A stretch of 18,230 bases of DNA, from the NCBI GenBank assembly GCA_013287025.1, contig JABDEN010000033.1:1-18230 (forward strand), written 5' to 3'. Origin of the DNA: Gammaproteobacteria bacterium (GTDB lineage Bacteria > Pseudomonadota > Gammaproteobacteria > DSM-16500). A model generated the notes under the pieces. It did not search any database and was not told where the DNA came from. It was given only the letters and a program-made list of their open reading frames with translations. Position numbers and translations under genes: made by a program. Positions 6,243 through 14,499 of this stretch are shown piece after piece (positions within the stretch are counted from its first letter, which is position 1; the number at the start of each line of letters is the position of its first letter).

Positions 6243-7568
6243 TTAAACAAAATTCCATACGACTTGTAATCCATAGACATCAGCACTGCCTTCTACATCT
6301 CCATCCGTCGTTGTAACTTGTGGACCAAAACGTTGCGAAACATCGATAGGAGTAGAGCCTTGGAAAAAATGCGTCCAACCAACATCAAATCCCATCGCTT
6401 TTGTCGCTTGAAAATGCGCGCCTAATGCTAAAACGATACGATTTAAATCCGGGAGTTGAAGGTTGCGATCTTCGTCATTGGATGGGGTTTCATCATATCC
6501 AATACCACTTCGGAAAAATAATTGTTCGTTCCAATGGTAATTCGCACCAAGCGCATAATTCCAAGTGTTATGATAATTTTGTGGGATGACGACAGTTAAG
6601 TCATTCGTGGGTTCATCTGTCTCCGTAAGACCTGAAACATGTTCTAATACCAGCTGATCAAAGACATTCCATTGCGTATAACTTACAGTAGCCATCACAT
6701 CCCAAGTCGGATTAAAGGAATGGAAAATACTTAAACTGGTGACGGCAGGTAATGGTACATCCGTGCGTAATTCATTACTGGTTGGCACTTCAAATAAGGT
6801 TGATAAAGGACCATTAAAATCACTATCACCATCACGTAGTTTGAGCGTGACTTTGGATTGATAACTCAAACCTACGCGTGTTTGTGGGGTAAATTGATAT
6901 AAAATACCGGCATGAAAACCAAGGGCTGTGACCGCACCTTTGTTCTGTGAAGAAGTATCAAAATCTTCCGGTGCTAGAAAGCCCGCATCTAAACCAAATT
7001 GCGCAAATGCATGATCAATATCCAAACCCGCACCAACAGACAATTTATCATTTATTGCAATACCTAAAGACGGTGAGAAATCAATGACACGCAAAGATGT
7101 CAGTGTAGCAGAATATCTTGTCACCGTAGTGTCGCCGTAATCAGTTTTTAAACCAAAAGGTGCAACGACGCTCAATCCAAAAACGACATTATCAGTAAGC
7201 GGCGCAGCATAATTAAAACTTGGAACAAAATTGATAGTTCCACCCTGAGATTTGGCCGCGAGGGGAACATTATTTGGAGGTATAAAAGTACTAACCTCGA
7301 CTGTCCCATCAAAAAGAAAATCAGTGGTGATAGGGTCAATCGCAACCACTAATTGTTGATTGGGAATGCGAACTAAACCTGCGGGGTTATAAAAGGCGGT
7401 ACTCGCATCTTCGGCAATCGCAGCACGACCTGCATGATAATTACCAATACTGCCGCCATCTTGTTCCCATAGTTGATAACCTGATGCTAAAACATAAGTT
7501 GAAAAACTAACCGTACCAATCAATGTCATGAGAGAGAAAAGGCGCTTAATCACAAAATACTTCTTCAA
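6243..7568 (-). CDS. fadL: FadL-family outer membrane transporter (long-chain fatty acid or hydrophobic compound porin)
   Basis: 441 residues, close to the 446 of E. coli FadL. A 14-stranded barrel family that lets long-chain fatty acids or aromatic hydrocarbons cross the outer membrane. Residues 1-28 are a signal peptide; the mature N-terminus SGYQLWEQDGGSIGNYHAGRA followed by EDASTAFYNPAGL is the family's hatch signature (FadL: AGFQLNE...GRAY...DDA...NPA). The rest alternates polar and hydrophobic residues as in beta strands, ending VYGLQVVWNFV. The start is TTG at 7568-7566, supported by AAGGAAGG just upstream; no ATG lies nearby. With the fadE-fadI-fadJ operon 3.5 kb away, fatty acid uptake is the likely role, but many FadL paralogues have other substrates. 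Confidence 0.88.
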   Translation of the reverse strand: MKKYFVIKRLFSLMTLIGTVSFSTYVLASGYQLWEQDGGSIGNYHAGRAAIAEDASTAFYNPAGLVRIPNQQLVVAIDPITTDFLFDGTVEVSTFIPPNNVPLAAKSQGGTINFVPSFNYAAPLTDNVVFGLSVVAPFGLKTDYGDTTVTRYSATLTSLRVIDFSPSLGIAINDKLSVGAGLDIDHAFAQFGLDAGFLAPEDFDTSSQNKGAVTALGFHAGILYQFTPQTRVGLSYQSKVTLKLRDGDSDFNGPLSTLFEVPTSNELRTDVPLPAVTSLSIFHSFNPTWDVMATVSYTQWNVFDQLVLEHVSGLTETDEPTNDLTVVIPQNYHNTWNYALGANYHWNEQLFFRSGIGYDETPSNDEDRNLQLPDLNRIVLALGAHFQATKAMGFDVGWTHFFQGSTPIDVSQRFGPQVTTTDGDVEGSADVYGLQVVWNFV

Positions 7569-7640
7569 GGGATCCTTCCTTTTTGTTTTACATTCGAATA
7601 AATTTGAAAAATATGATTTACAAAATAACAGTAAAGCTAA

Positions 7641-7669
7641 TTTAATTATGCAGAAAATTCGTCTAGAAT
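7641..7669 (+). promoter_or_regulatory. Possible promoter of the peroxiredoxin-like gene
   Basis: TTTAAT (7641-7646) and TAGAAT (7664-7669) are separated by 17 bases, about 60 bases upstream of the ATG at 7729. The -10 match is 5/6, the -35 match is poor. Confidence 0.3.
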
Positions 7670-7728
7670 ACCGGATTCATAAAACAATACAAGTCTTTTT
7701 ATTTCAAAAAATTTAGGAGATTTTTTTA

Positions 7729-8283
7729 ATGGCAGAAACTCCATCAACCATGTTACCTCTTGGTAAAAAAGCACCTGATTTTATACTACCTGACACCATC
7801 TCTGGACAGATGATGGAATTAGAAAATATTAAATCCTCCGTTGCAACTGTTATTATGTTTATCTGCAATCATTGTCCGTATGTCAAATATATTGAAAAAA
7901 AACTTTTAGAAGTCGTAAAGTTTTATCAACAAAAAGGTGTAGTTTTTATCGCAATTAATTCTAATGATGTTCTGAAATATCCTGATGACAATCCTGCCAA
8001 TATGCAAAAAGAAGCGTTAAAGTTAAACTACACCTTTCCTTATTTGTTTGATGAAACGCAAGAAGTTGCACGGGCTTATCAAGCAGCATGTACGCCAGAT
8101 TTTTATCTATTTGACCAAAATTTAGCATGCGTTTATCGCGGAAGATTTGATAACGCAACACCGAGAAATCACTCCCCTGTTACCGGTATTGATTTAACAA
8201 ATGCATTAGACAATCTTTTGACAAATAATCCGATTGATGCAAATCAATATCCAAGCCTAGGCTGCAATATAAAATGGAAATGA
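7729..8283 (+). CDS. Thioredoxin-fold AhpC/TSA-like (peroxiredoxin-like) protein
   Basis: 184 residues, no signal peptide, so cytoplasmic. AGGAGA precedes the ATG. N-terminal block GKKAPDFILPDTISGQ is the typical opening of the AhpC/TSA and thioredoxin-like family. The active site is C46-N-H-C49 in FICNHCPYVKYIE, a CxxC with the proline that follows in this subgroup. FIAINSNDV, FPYLFDETQEVARAYQA, CTPDFYLFD (the cis-Pro loop) and YRGRFDN follow in the expected order. This pattern matches the PRX-like1 group of uncharacterised proteins found in many bacteria. It probably has thiol redox or peroxide-reducing activity, but its substrate is unknown. It is divergent from fadL and 79 bases before the next + gene. 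Confidence 0.88.
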   Translation: MAETPSTMLPLGKKAPDFILPDTISGQMMELENIKSSVATVIMFICNHCPYVKYIEKKLLEVVKFYQQKGVVFIAINSNDVLKYPDDNPANMQKEALKLNYTFPYLFDETQEVARAYQAACTPDFYLFDQNLACVYRGRFDNATPRNHSPVTGIDLTNALDNLLTNNPIDANQYPSLGCNIKWK

Positions 8284-8362
8284 GGTAAAATAATAGGTGT
8301 TACGAAACTGTATTTGCAACAACCAATAAATATATGCAATGGCATTAATTAAGGAGAATCAC

Positions 8363-8638
8363 ATGAAAAAAATTATTTTGATGTTATGCTGTTTCGCTTT
8401 TACATTTTCGATCGTTTCAACATCCTTTGCCAATCCTTGCAGAAGTATTGCAAGAGCTTGTATGAAAGCTGGCTACTATCAAGGCGGCAATGCGCACGGT
8501 AAAGGTTTAGTTGTTAACTGCATGTTACCCGTCACCTCCAAAAAGATGAGACTTCCTAACACCAATTTTAGCAATGAAACATTAGATACTTGTCATGCAA
8601 TGATCAAAGAAAAAATGAAAGAACAAATGGGTCGTTAA
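8363..8638 (+). CDS. Small exported cysteine-containing protein
   Basis: 91 residues. The start is the ATG at 8363 after AAGGAG (8351-8356); an ATG at 8339 in frame lacks a ribosome binding site. Residues 1-23 are a signal peptide (KK, hydrophobic core with LCC, cleavage after SFA). The mature part has C26, C33, C53 and C77 in the pattern PCRSIARACMKAGYYQGG...GKGLVVNCMLPV...LDTCHAM, suggesting two disulfides. I recall similar small periplasmic proteins, with AC..AGY..GG....GKGL...C..P, in Legionella and Coxiella relatives, of unknown function. A strong terminator follows at 8641. Confidence 0.8.
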   Translation: MKKIILMLCCFAFTFSIVSTSFANPCRSIARACMKAGYYQGGNAHGKGLVVNCMLPVTSKKMRLPNTNFSNETLDTCHAMIKEKMKEQMGR

Positions 8639-8640
8639 AA

Positions 8641-8667
8641 AAAACAGAGGGGAAACTCTCTGTTTTA
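8641..8667. terminator. Two-way rho-independent terminator
   Basis: AAAACAGAG (8641-8649) pairs with CTCTGTTTT (8658-8666) around an 8-base loop. The A-rich left and T-rich right flanks give a U-run in either direction. It lies between the + gene ending at 8638 and the - gene ending at 8670, so it can serve both. Confidence 0.8.
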
Positions 8668-8669
8668 TT

Positions 8670-9107
8670 TTATTTCACGGACAATTTATTTGCCAGCTTC
8701 GGCTCAACTTTTTTATTTTTAGAATTGGTTGGAGCAGGTTTAAATGTAGAGAAATGCTTATTGTAAAACTCCGTGAATTTATTAGTATTTGGAAGTTTTT
8801 TTATTGCCGCCTGTTCGTTAATCGCATACCTTATTTCACTGATCGCCGAAAGAAAAGGCGCCGGATACCCTCGATATGCTTCGAGCATCATAGCTAAAGG
8901 CATGTGAGTGCAAATCTCCAGCGCTTTGGGTCTACCTGTATCAGAATCAATAGCTGTATTGGCTGCAAGTTGAATAAGTTTGTCTTGATCATAAAGCTTA
9001 TGAGTAATTTCATGAACTTCATCACTGCTTGGCATTATTACTGATATTGGTTTAGCTGGTGTTTCCCATGAAACAGCGCAGTGTAATTTACGCTCTGAAC
9101 TACTCAC
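8670..9107 (-). CDS. Hypothetical protein with uncertain 5' end
   Basis: 145 residues from a GTG at 9107 with AGGTG five bases upstream. No family recognised and no signal peptide. The N-terminal part is mixed (LHCAVSWETPAKPISVIMP), the middle helical (residues 30-105), and the last 25 residues are Lys/Pro/Asn-rich and probably disordered. The same frame stays open for 36 codons upstream, back to a stop at 9216-9218, with no ATG, GTG or TTG in that stretch, so either the GTG is right or the 5' part has been lost or uses a rare start. The 245 bases between this gene and the next + gene show nothing else clear. The gene may be a decayed or lineage-specific orphan. Confidence 0.55.
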   Translation of the reverse strand: MSSSERKLHCAVSWETPAKPISVIMPSSDEVHEITHKLYDQDKLIQLAANTAIDSDTGRPKALEICTHMPLAMMLEAYRGYPAPFLSAISEIRYAINEQAAIKKLPNTNKFTEFYNKHFSTFKPAPTNSKNKKVEPKLANKLSVK

Positions 9108-9352
9108 TGAATCACCTACTGAATCATCTAAATATTCGACGAATTTTCTTATTTCGCAACATCTACTAACAATGCTCCAGTCTGTGTTATGTAAAAAATG
9201 TACTAATTCAATAAATTATAACTTATTGAAATTTCAAAAATATTTTTTCCACCGCTTAACTACAATAGTCTATTTGTCAAATTTTGACCATGAACCCTTG
9301 AATAAAGTCACATTTTATACAATAATAGGTATAAATAAACGAGGAATTACCC

Positions 9353-10996
9353 ATGCCTAATATCCAAAAACTCAATGCTATTAAAAATGCATCATCATCG
9401 ACATCTGATCGAAAAAAGTCTATTGAGGCCTACTTAAGAGAAGAAAAAGACGCAGAACCCCTGATACGAGACACCCTTCAACACTGGCTTGAATCTAAAA
9501 ATCCCATAGCGGATGACGATATTCGTGATTTTATCGTAGTGGTTAATGAAACTGAAAACATCACGGCTATCGCAAAAAAAGATTTAGAAAATGAACGCTT
9601 AACATCAAAATATTTTGGCAGTCAGTATTCATTAGATAAAACACTAACAAGAGAAGAAGTATTACAAATTCAATTATCTTTTTCTTATATTAAAAATCTT
9701 AAGGCTTTACAAGCACGTTATGAACAAAAATATCAAGTTATAAGTATTCCTCAAAGTGCAAGGAAAGATGCTCCGGGTGAAATTGATATGGAATTTATTT
9801 CTTCAATATCTGAACGAATTAAAGATGAAGCGACTAAAAAAGCTGCGATAGAATATAAAAACAAATATCTTGTTGAGAAATTTCAAAATGAATTAGCTAT
9901 TCGGAATATTATTGCAAAAGAAGAAAAAGACTTCGCGGCATTGAGAAAAAAGATAGAAGATCAATATGTACCTGATACTGCGGCCATGATTCCTGTATAT
10001 CAGGAAAAATTAGCGGAAATAAAATCTCAAAAAGAAGCAAATCTAAAACAATTAACAAGTTTAAAATCACGAGAAACAAAAGATATGCCGCTTCTGGAAG
10101 ATGATTATCATGCAATTACCATTAAATTTAATGAATTAATAGAGAGAACTACTACAAGTACAGAATACAAACAGCAATTTAATCATATTAAAATTCATAC
10201 TGGAGAAATGTCAGCAAAAGCTAAGAACTTGCTTCGTGAAAGCCTTGATGGTTACGATTTCAATAAAACTTTAATTTTTAGTAGTAAACAAAATGATATA
10301 AAAACTTATCTCCAATCACAAATCGCTAAATTTCAGGGCTTACAATCTAACCACCCTGAAGAATTAAAAAGATTTGAGCTTATCAAGAAGCAAATAGTTT
10401 TATTAGAACAAGCAAATATAAAACTCATAGAAAAAGAAAAAGATGCTGAAGAGGAAGTTGCAAAAGCACAAGAGGATTTACAGCATTTAAATAAAAACAT
10501 TCATGATAGATTTACGGCTGGCGATCGAAGCTTGGAAAAAATGTTGACTGTCAGCATGGAACATTCAGGACATTCTGCAAAAAAAGTAACGCCTGCGACT
10601 CATACTTCTACTCGCCCTACTCCAGATTGGATTTCAAATACCGTTACTTATGTCCAAAAAATTGGGGATAACATTAACCATTTTACAGCAAAGAAAAAAA
10701 TTGCAGATGAAAAACATAATACAAAAAGATCCGAGAGATATGAAAAAGCAATTGCATCATTTAAAGGACTGCAAAAATTTGGACTTTACTGTTGTAATGA
10801 TAAAGATTCCAAAAATTATCAGTCTAATAAAGCTGAGCTTTTACATTATGCTGAAGCTGCGCAAAAAGACTTAGAGGAAAGTCGCGCTTTGAAAAAAGGC
10901 GGAATATTAGGGCTCGGTGGAATGAGAGCAAAGTTCCAGAAAAAAGGCGAAATTCAGAATGAATTAGATGAGTTTGTAAAAGCGTTGAAAAAATGA
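9353..10996 (+). CDS. Large coiled-coil protein of unknown function, candidate effector
   Basis: 547 residues. The ATG at 9353 follows CGAGGA at a distance of seven bases. There is no signal peptide or membrane segment. Lys- and Glu-rich helices dominate: about residues 180-260 (AIRNIIAKEEKDFAALRKKIE and following) and 310-400 (LKRFELIKKQIVLLEQANIKLIEKEKDAEEEV) look like coiled coils. A Ser/Thr/Pro/His-rich linker at about 400-425 (HSGHSAKKVTPATHTSTRPTP) separates a C-terminal helical part with a YCC pair and a Gly-rich turn KKGGILGLGGM near residue 520. No SNARE register or CaaX end is seen in it. It is very AT-rich with low-complexity codon use compared with the fad genes after it. It is not assigned to a family; host-directed function is inference from composition and neighbours. 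Confidence 0.8.
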   Translation: MPNIQKLNAIKNASSSTSDRKKSIEAYLREEKDAEPLIRDTLQHWLESKNPIADDDIRDFIVVVNETENITAIAKKDLENERLTSKYFGSQYSLDKTLTREEVLQIQLSFSYIKNLKALQARYEQKYQVISIPQSARKDAPGEIDMEFISSISERIKDEATKKAAIEYKNKYLVEKFQNELAIRNIIAKEEKDFAALRKKIEDQYVPDTAAMIPVYQEKLAEIKSQKEANLKQLTSLKSRETKDMPLLEDDYHAITIKFNELIERTTTSTEYKQQFNHIKIHTGEMSAKAKNLLRESLDGYDFNKTLIFSSKQNDIKTYLQSQIAKFQGLQSNHPEELKRFELIKKQIVLLEQANIKLIEKEKDAEEEVAKAQEDLQHLNKNIHDRFTAGDRSLEKMLTVSMEHSGHSAKKVTPATHTSTRPTPDWISNTVTYVQKIGDNINHFTAKKKIADEKHNTKRSERYEKAIASFKGLQKFGLYCCNDKDSKNYQSNKAELLHYAEAAQKDLEESRALKKGGILGLGGMRAKFQKKGEIQNELDEFVKALKK

Positions 10997-11012
10997 TGAT
11001 GCGCGTAGTCAT

Positions 11013-11102
11013 CTTGTCATGCCAGCATGCTTTTAGCTTGCATCCAGTTGGCATCTAGCAGAACCGCTTGGATGCCAGCTAAAAGCATGCTGGCATGACA
11101 AG
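11013..11102. repeat. Dispersed palindromic repeat, copy 2
   Basis: The arms 11013-11047 and 11067-11102 are reverse complements over about 35 bases with one mismatch and one offset at the inner end. They contain TTGTCATGCCAGCATGC and its complement, plus TTTTAGCT, around a loop of about 19 bases. It is the longest copy in the window. It lies between the 3' ends of the convergent coiled-coil gene and fadJ, where its hairpin could also stop transcription from both sides. Confidence 0.9.
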
Positions 11103-11107
11103 GTTAC

Positions 11108-13174
11108 CTAAGCCACATGCGACTCCCACACATCTTCCGCATCAAGCTTTTCGCCACGTTCTTCGCATTGTTTACGATATTCTTCGTATAATTCATGAAT
11201 GCCTTGTTTTTTCGCATAATGAATGGGGCCGCCGCGGAATGGCGCGAAACCGGTGCCGAAAATCATGCCTGCATCTAACAAATCAGCATCACTCACCACA
11301 CCTTCCCGTAAACAAGCAAAAGATTCATCTAGCATACGTAAAACGAGACGGTTTGCGATAGGCTCAAGTGGTTTATTATATTCACTTGCTTTTGGTGGGA
11401 TTTTTTTACCATCCTTCGTATATTGATAAAAACCTTTTCCAGTTTTGCGTCCCAATTGACGTTTTTCCACTAATTGAACTAATTGCGGTGGAATGCTGGT
11501 ATTAAAATATTGTCCTAAATGTTGCGCTACGGAAAGACAAACATCTAAGCCCACCACATCAGCAAGCGTCACGGGTCCCATCGGCATGCCAAAATCTACC
11601 ATGGCTTTATCAATCGCGGTTGCGGGAATTCCTTCGTTTAACATCGCAACGCTTTCTAATAAATACGGCATCAAAATTCGATTGACCAAAAATCCTGGGC
11701 TACTTTTTACCGGTAACGGTAAACGATCAATGCGTCGGGTGAATGCCATTGCTTTATTAATTACTAAAGGATCAGTGCGATTGCCCTGCACGATTTCGAC
11801 CAATTGCATTTTAGAAACTGGATTAAAGAAATGAATCCCCACCAATCGTTCCGGTGTCTGCATCACAGCATTAATTTCATCCAAAGGAATGCTCGAAGTA
11901 TTCGTGGCCAAAATTGCTTGCGGTTTGGCTTGATATTCTAAAGACTTAAATAATTCTTGTTTCGCTTGTAAATCTTCGTAAATCGCCTCGATAATAATAT
12001 CAGCATGCGCCACCCCCGTGCCTTTGACATCAGGCATTAATCGATCCATGGCTCGCTGAATTAAGTAAGGCTCTTTTAATTTTTCTTTGTAAAGTTGGTA
12101 AGCACGCTTAATCGCAGGCGCAATGTACTTTGGATCTCGATCTTGCAAAGTTACACGCAAACCTCGCATTGCACACCATGCTGCAATATCACCACCCATA
12201 GTGCCCGCACCAATCACGTGCACATGTTCGGGCTGGAATTTCGTTTCTTTTGCTAAACCTTTTAATCTTTCTTGCAAGAAAAATACTCTTACTAAATTTT
12301 CGCAAGTATCACTAAAAAATAATTTGCCACATCCACGCGCTTCTTTTTCATAAGGTAAATCACCCGCAACTCCCACTTGTTCCCAATTCTGTAACACTTG
12401 AAATGGTGAAGGATAATGCTCGGGATTGGCTTTGGCGCGTAATTGTTTTCGCATGAAAGGCGCGAGTAACATCCGAGCCGGTTTTGAATTCGTAAATGCC
12501 TGTAAGGCTGTCGCTTTGTGTGGGGCTGGATGTTGTAACGCATAATATTTTGCAGCACGAACGAGTTGCCGTCTTGGTACCGCCGCATCAACAAAACCAA
12601 TTTTTGCCGCAACCTTACCACTGACGGTATGACCTGATAAGATGAGATTCATCGCTTGCGGTGCACCGACTGATCGAGGTAAACGCACACTGCCACCCCA
12701 ACCTGGATAAATACCTAATTTGACTTCCGGCAAACCAAGCGTAGTTTTAGGACCTTCATCAGCAGATTTAGAACCATCCTCTGCCACGCGATAACGACAA
12801 GCGAGCGCAAGCTCCAAACCACCCCCAACACAATATCCATCGATCATCGCAACAAATGGAATTTTTGAATCTTCGATTTGTTGAAAAATATGTTGTCCAC
12901 GACGTAACAATTCAACCGCTTGCGGAATATCTTTAAATTTGGTGAATTGTGAAATATCCGCACCGGCAATAAATCCATTTTTCTTGCCCGATGCAACAAT
13001 GACACCCTTATGTTCCGTGTCTTTTTGAATCAAAGCGACAATCTGGGACAATTCATCCATGACTGCTTGATCTAAGGTATTAACGGATGCATTTTGTTTG
13101 TCGAAAAACAACCACAATACTCGATCTGAATCACTTTCTAAACGCCAGTGTTGAAAATTTTGCATCCTGCTCAT
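11108..13174 (-). CDS. fadJ: Fatty acid oxidation multifunctional protein: enoyl-CoA hydratase / 3-hydroxyacyl-CoA dehydrogenase
   Basis: 688 residues; alpha subunit of the beta-oxidation complex (E. coli FadJ 714, FadB 729). The N-terminal crotonase domain has FIAGADISQF (68-77), the catalytic Glu pair E121 (in CVGGGLELALACRYRVA) and E150 (in GLPEVKLGIYPGWGG). The dehydrogenase part has the NAD motif VIGAGTMGGDIA (320-331), IIEAIYEDL, ATNTSSIP, the catalytic H448 in VGIHFFNPVSKM, SSPGFLVNRIL and the tail domains DFGMPMGPVTLADVVGLDV and FAPFRGGPIHYA. Wording of the crotonase part is nearer FadJ. The gene overlaps the upstream thiolase by ATGA, so translation is probably coupled. A second Met at codon 4 is an alternative start. 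GIYPGWGGSVRLP differs from the usual PG.GG.QRLPR, a small family variation. Confidence 0.95.
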   Translation of the reverse strand: MSRMQNFQHWRLESDSDRVLWLFFDKQNASVNTLDQAVMDELSQIVALIQKDTEHKGVIVASGKKNGFIAGADISQFTKFKDIPQAVELLRRGQHIFQQIEDSKIPFVAMIDGYCVGGGLELALACRYRVAEDGSKSADEGPKTTLGLPEVKLGIYPGWGGSVRLPRSVGAPQAMNLILSGHTVSGKVAAKIGFVDAAVPRRQLVRAAKYYALQHPAPHKATALQAFTNSKPARMLLAPFMRKQLRAKANPEHYPSPFQVLQNWEQVGVAGDLPYEKEARGCGKLFFSDTCENLVRVFFLQERLKGLAKETKFQPEHVHVIGAGTMGGDIAAWCAMRGLRVTLQDRDPKYIAPAIKRAYQLYKEKLKEPYLIQRAMDRLMPDVKGTGVAHADIIIEAIYEDLQAKQELFKSLEYQAKPQAILATNTSSIPLDEINAVMQTPERLVGIHFFNPVSKMQLVEIVQGNRTDPLVINKAMAFTRRIDRLPLPVKSSPGFLVNRILMPYLLESVAMLNEGIPATAIDKAMVDFGMPMGPVTLADVVGLDVCLSVAQHLGQYFNTSIPPQLVQLVEKRQLGRKTGKGFYQYTKDGKKIPPKASEYNKPLEPIANRLVLRMLDESFACLREGVVSDADLLDAGMIFGTGFAPFRGGPIHYAKKQGIHELYEEYRKQCEERGEKLDAEDVWESHVA

Positions 13175-14481
13175 ACGCTCACCTCAGAAACATTTTCGAT
13201 TAACATCGCACCACCTTGACCACCCCCAATACAAATTGCGGCCATACCACGTTTGCTATTGGTACGTTTTAAAATATTCGCCAAACGTAAAACTATACGC
13301 GCGCCACTCGCACCCACTGGATGGCCTAACGCGACAGCACCCCCATCCACATTTAATTTATTGGGATCTATCGTGCCAAATGCATGATCTAACCCAAGAT
13401 AATGTTGGCAATATTCTTCACTTTCTAAAGCCGCAACACATGCTAATACCTGTGCTGCAAAAGCTTCGTTAATTTCCCAATAATCAATATCGGAAATGGT
13501 CAAATGATCTTTCTTAATTAATTTTGCGGCAGCATATACGGGACCTAAACCCATTTCCGCAGGATCAAGACCTGCCCATGCGGTATCTCGGATCCGAGCT
13601 AAAACGGGCAAATGATATTTTTTGACAGCATCAGCGCTTGCTAATAAAACCAACGCAGCACCATCGGTAACTTGCGAACTATTACCAGCCGTGACCAACC
13701 CGAATTTTTTATCAAAGAAAGGTTTTAAACTCCCTAATTTTTCCATCGTCGTGTCACGACGTAATCCATCATCAGTGACAAAATATTCCCCATTGGTACC
13801 AAACGCTGCCACCACATCGCCAAGATAATGATTATCTTCTGCTTTCGCCACACGACGATGGCTTTCGAGTGAAAAAGCATCCATTTCTTCTCGTGTGATG
13901 TGAAAACGATTGGCAAGAATTTCAGCCGTTTGACCCATATTTAAATTGACTGAAAAGTCAGTCAATCCCTTAAGCAAAGCAATGACTGGCGCAAGATAAT
14001 TAGGGCGGAACTGTGCCACTTGTTTCATTTTCATTGGAAAACTCTTGGCAGCCCATAATCCAGCCAACCAATTTGTCATTCGTTGATTAAACAATAACGG
14101 TGCACGACTCATCGCTTCTGTGCCGCCCGCTAACACTAAATCATGACGTCCAATCGCAATATCTTTGACTGCGCTATCGATAGATTGCATACCAGAAGCA
14201 CAGTTGCGTTGTACCGTAAAAGCCGGCATCGCATCCCCACAGCCTAAACGTAAAGCAATCACACGCGCAATATTCGCTTCTTCAGGACTTGGCATCACAC
14301 AACCGATGACGACCTCTCCTAAATCCTTAGGAGAAAAAGGTTGTCTTGCTAATAATTCGCGACCGGCTTGCACCGCTAAATCGGAGGCACTAAATGCGCC
14401 AGGTTTGCTGCGCGCTTTTAAAAATGGGGTGCGTGCTCCATCTACAATATATACATCTCGTGACATGTGTTGGCTTTCCAT
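13171..14481 (-). CDS. fadI: Acetyl-CoA acyltransferase (3-ketoacyl-CoA thiolase), FadI type
   Basis: 436 residues, the same length as E. coli FadI. Cleaves 3-ketoacyl-CoA with CoA, last step of each beta-oxidation round. The nucleophile is C94 in QRNCASGMQS; H387 in VALGHPVGASGARI and C417 in AICIGGGQGGAM complete the active site. INEAFAAQVLA is also present. A Met at codon 6 (MSRDVYIVDGARTP) is a possible start, but an AGGGA ribosome binding site and the gap of 18 bases after fadE fit the first ATG about as well. The gene sits between fadE and fadJ on the same strand, overlapping fadJ by four bases, so the two subunits are likely made in equal amount. Its active-site wording is closer to classical thiolases and mitochondrial trifunctional beta subunits than to E. 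coli FadI. Confidence 0.95.
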   Translation of the reverse strand: MESQHMSRDVYIVDGARTPFLKARSKPGAFSASDLAVQAGRELLARQPFSPKDLGEVVIGCVMPSPEEANIARVIALRLGCGDAMPAFTVQRNCASGMQSIDSAVKDIAIGRHDLVLAGGTEAMSRAPLLFNQRMTNWLAGLWAAKSFPMKMKQVAQFRPNYLAPVIALLKGLTDFSVNLNMGQTAEILANRFHITREEMDAFSLESHRRVAKAEDNHYLGDVVAAFGTNGEYFVTDDGLRRDTTMEKLGSLKPFFDKKFGLVTAGNSSQVTDGAALVLLASADAVKKYHLPVLARIRDTAWAGLDPAEMGLGPVYAAAKLIKKDHLTISDIDYWEINEAFAAQVLACVAALESEEYCQHYLGLDHAFGTIDPNKLNVDGGAVALGHPVGASGARIVLRLANILKRTNSKRGMAAICIGGGQGGAMLIENVSEVSV

Positions 14482-14499
14482 CTTGCGATTCCCTTTTTG

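Noticed and set aside
9284..9335. Promoter for the 547-residue coiled-coil gene
   Set aside because: Several -35-like (TTGACC, TTGAAT) and -10-like (TACAAT, TATAAA) hexamers occur, but no pair has both good matches and good spacing; a weak TTGAAT-17-AATAAT pair remains possible.
9353..10996. Second SNARE-like protein
   Set aside because: Its coiled coils lack a glutamine or arginine zero layer in register and the C-terminus (ALKK) has no CaaX box or membrane anchor.
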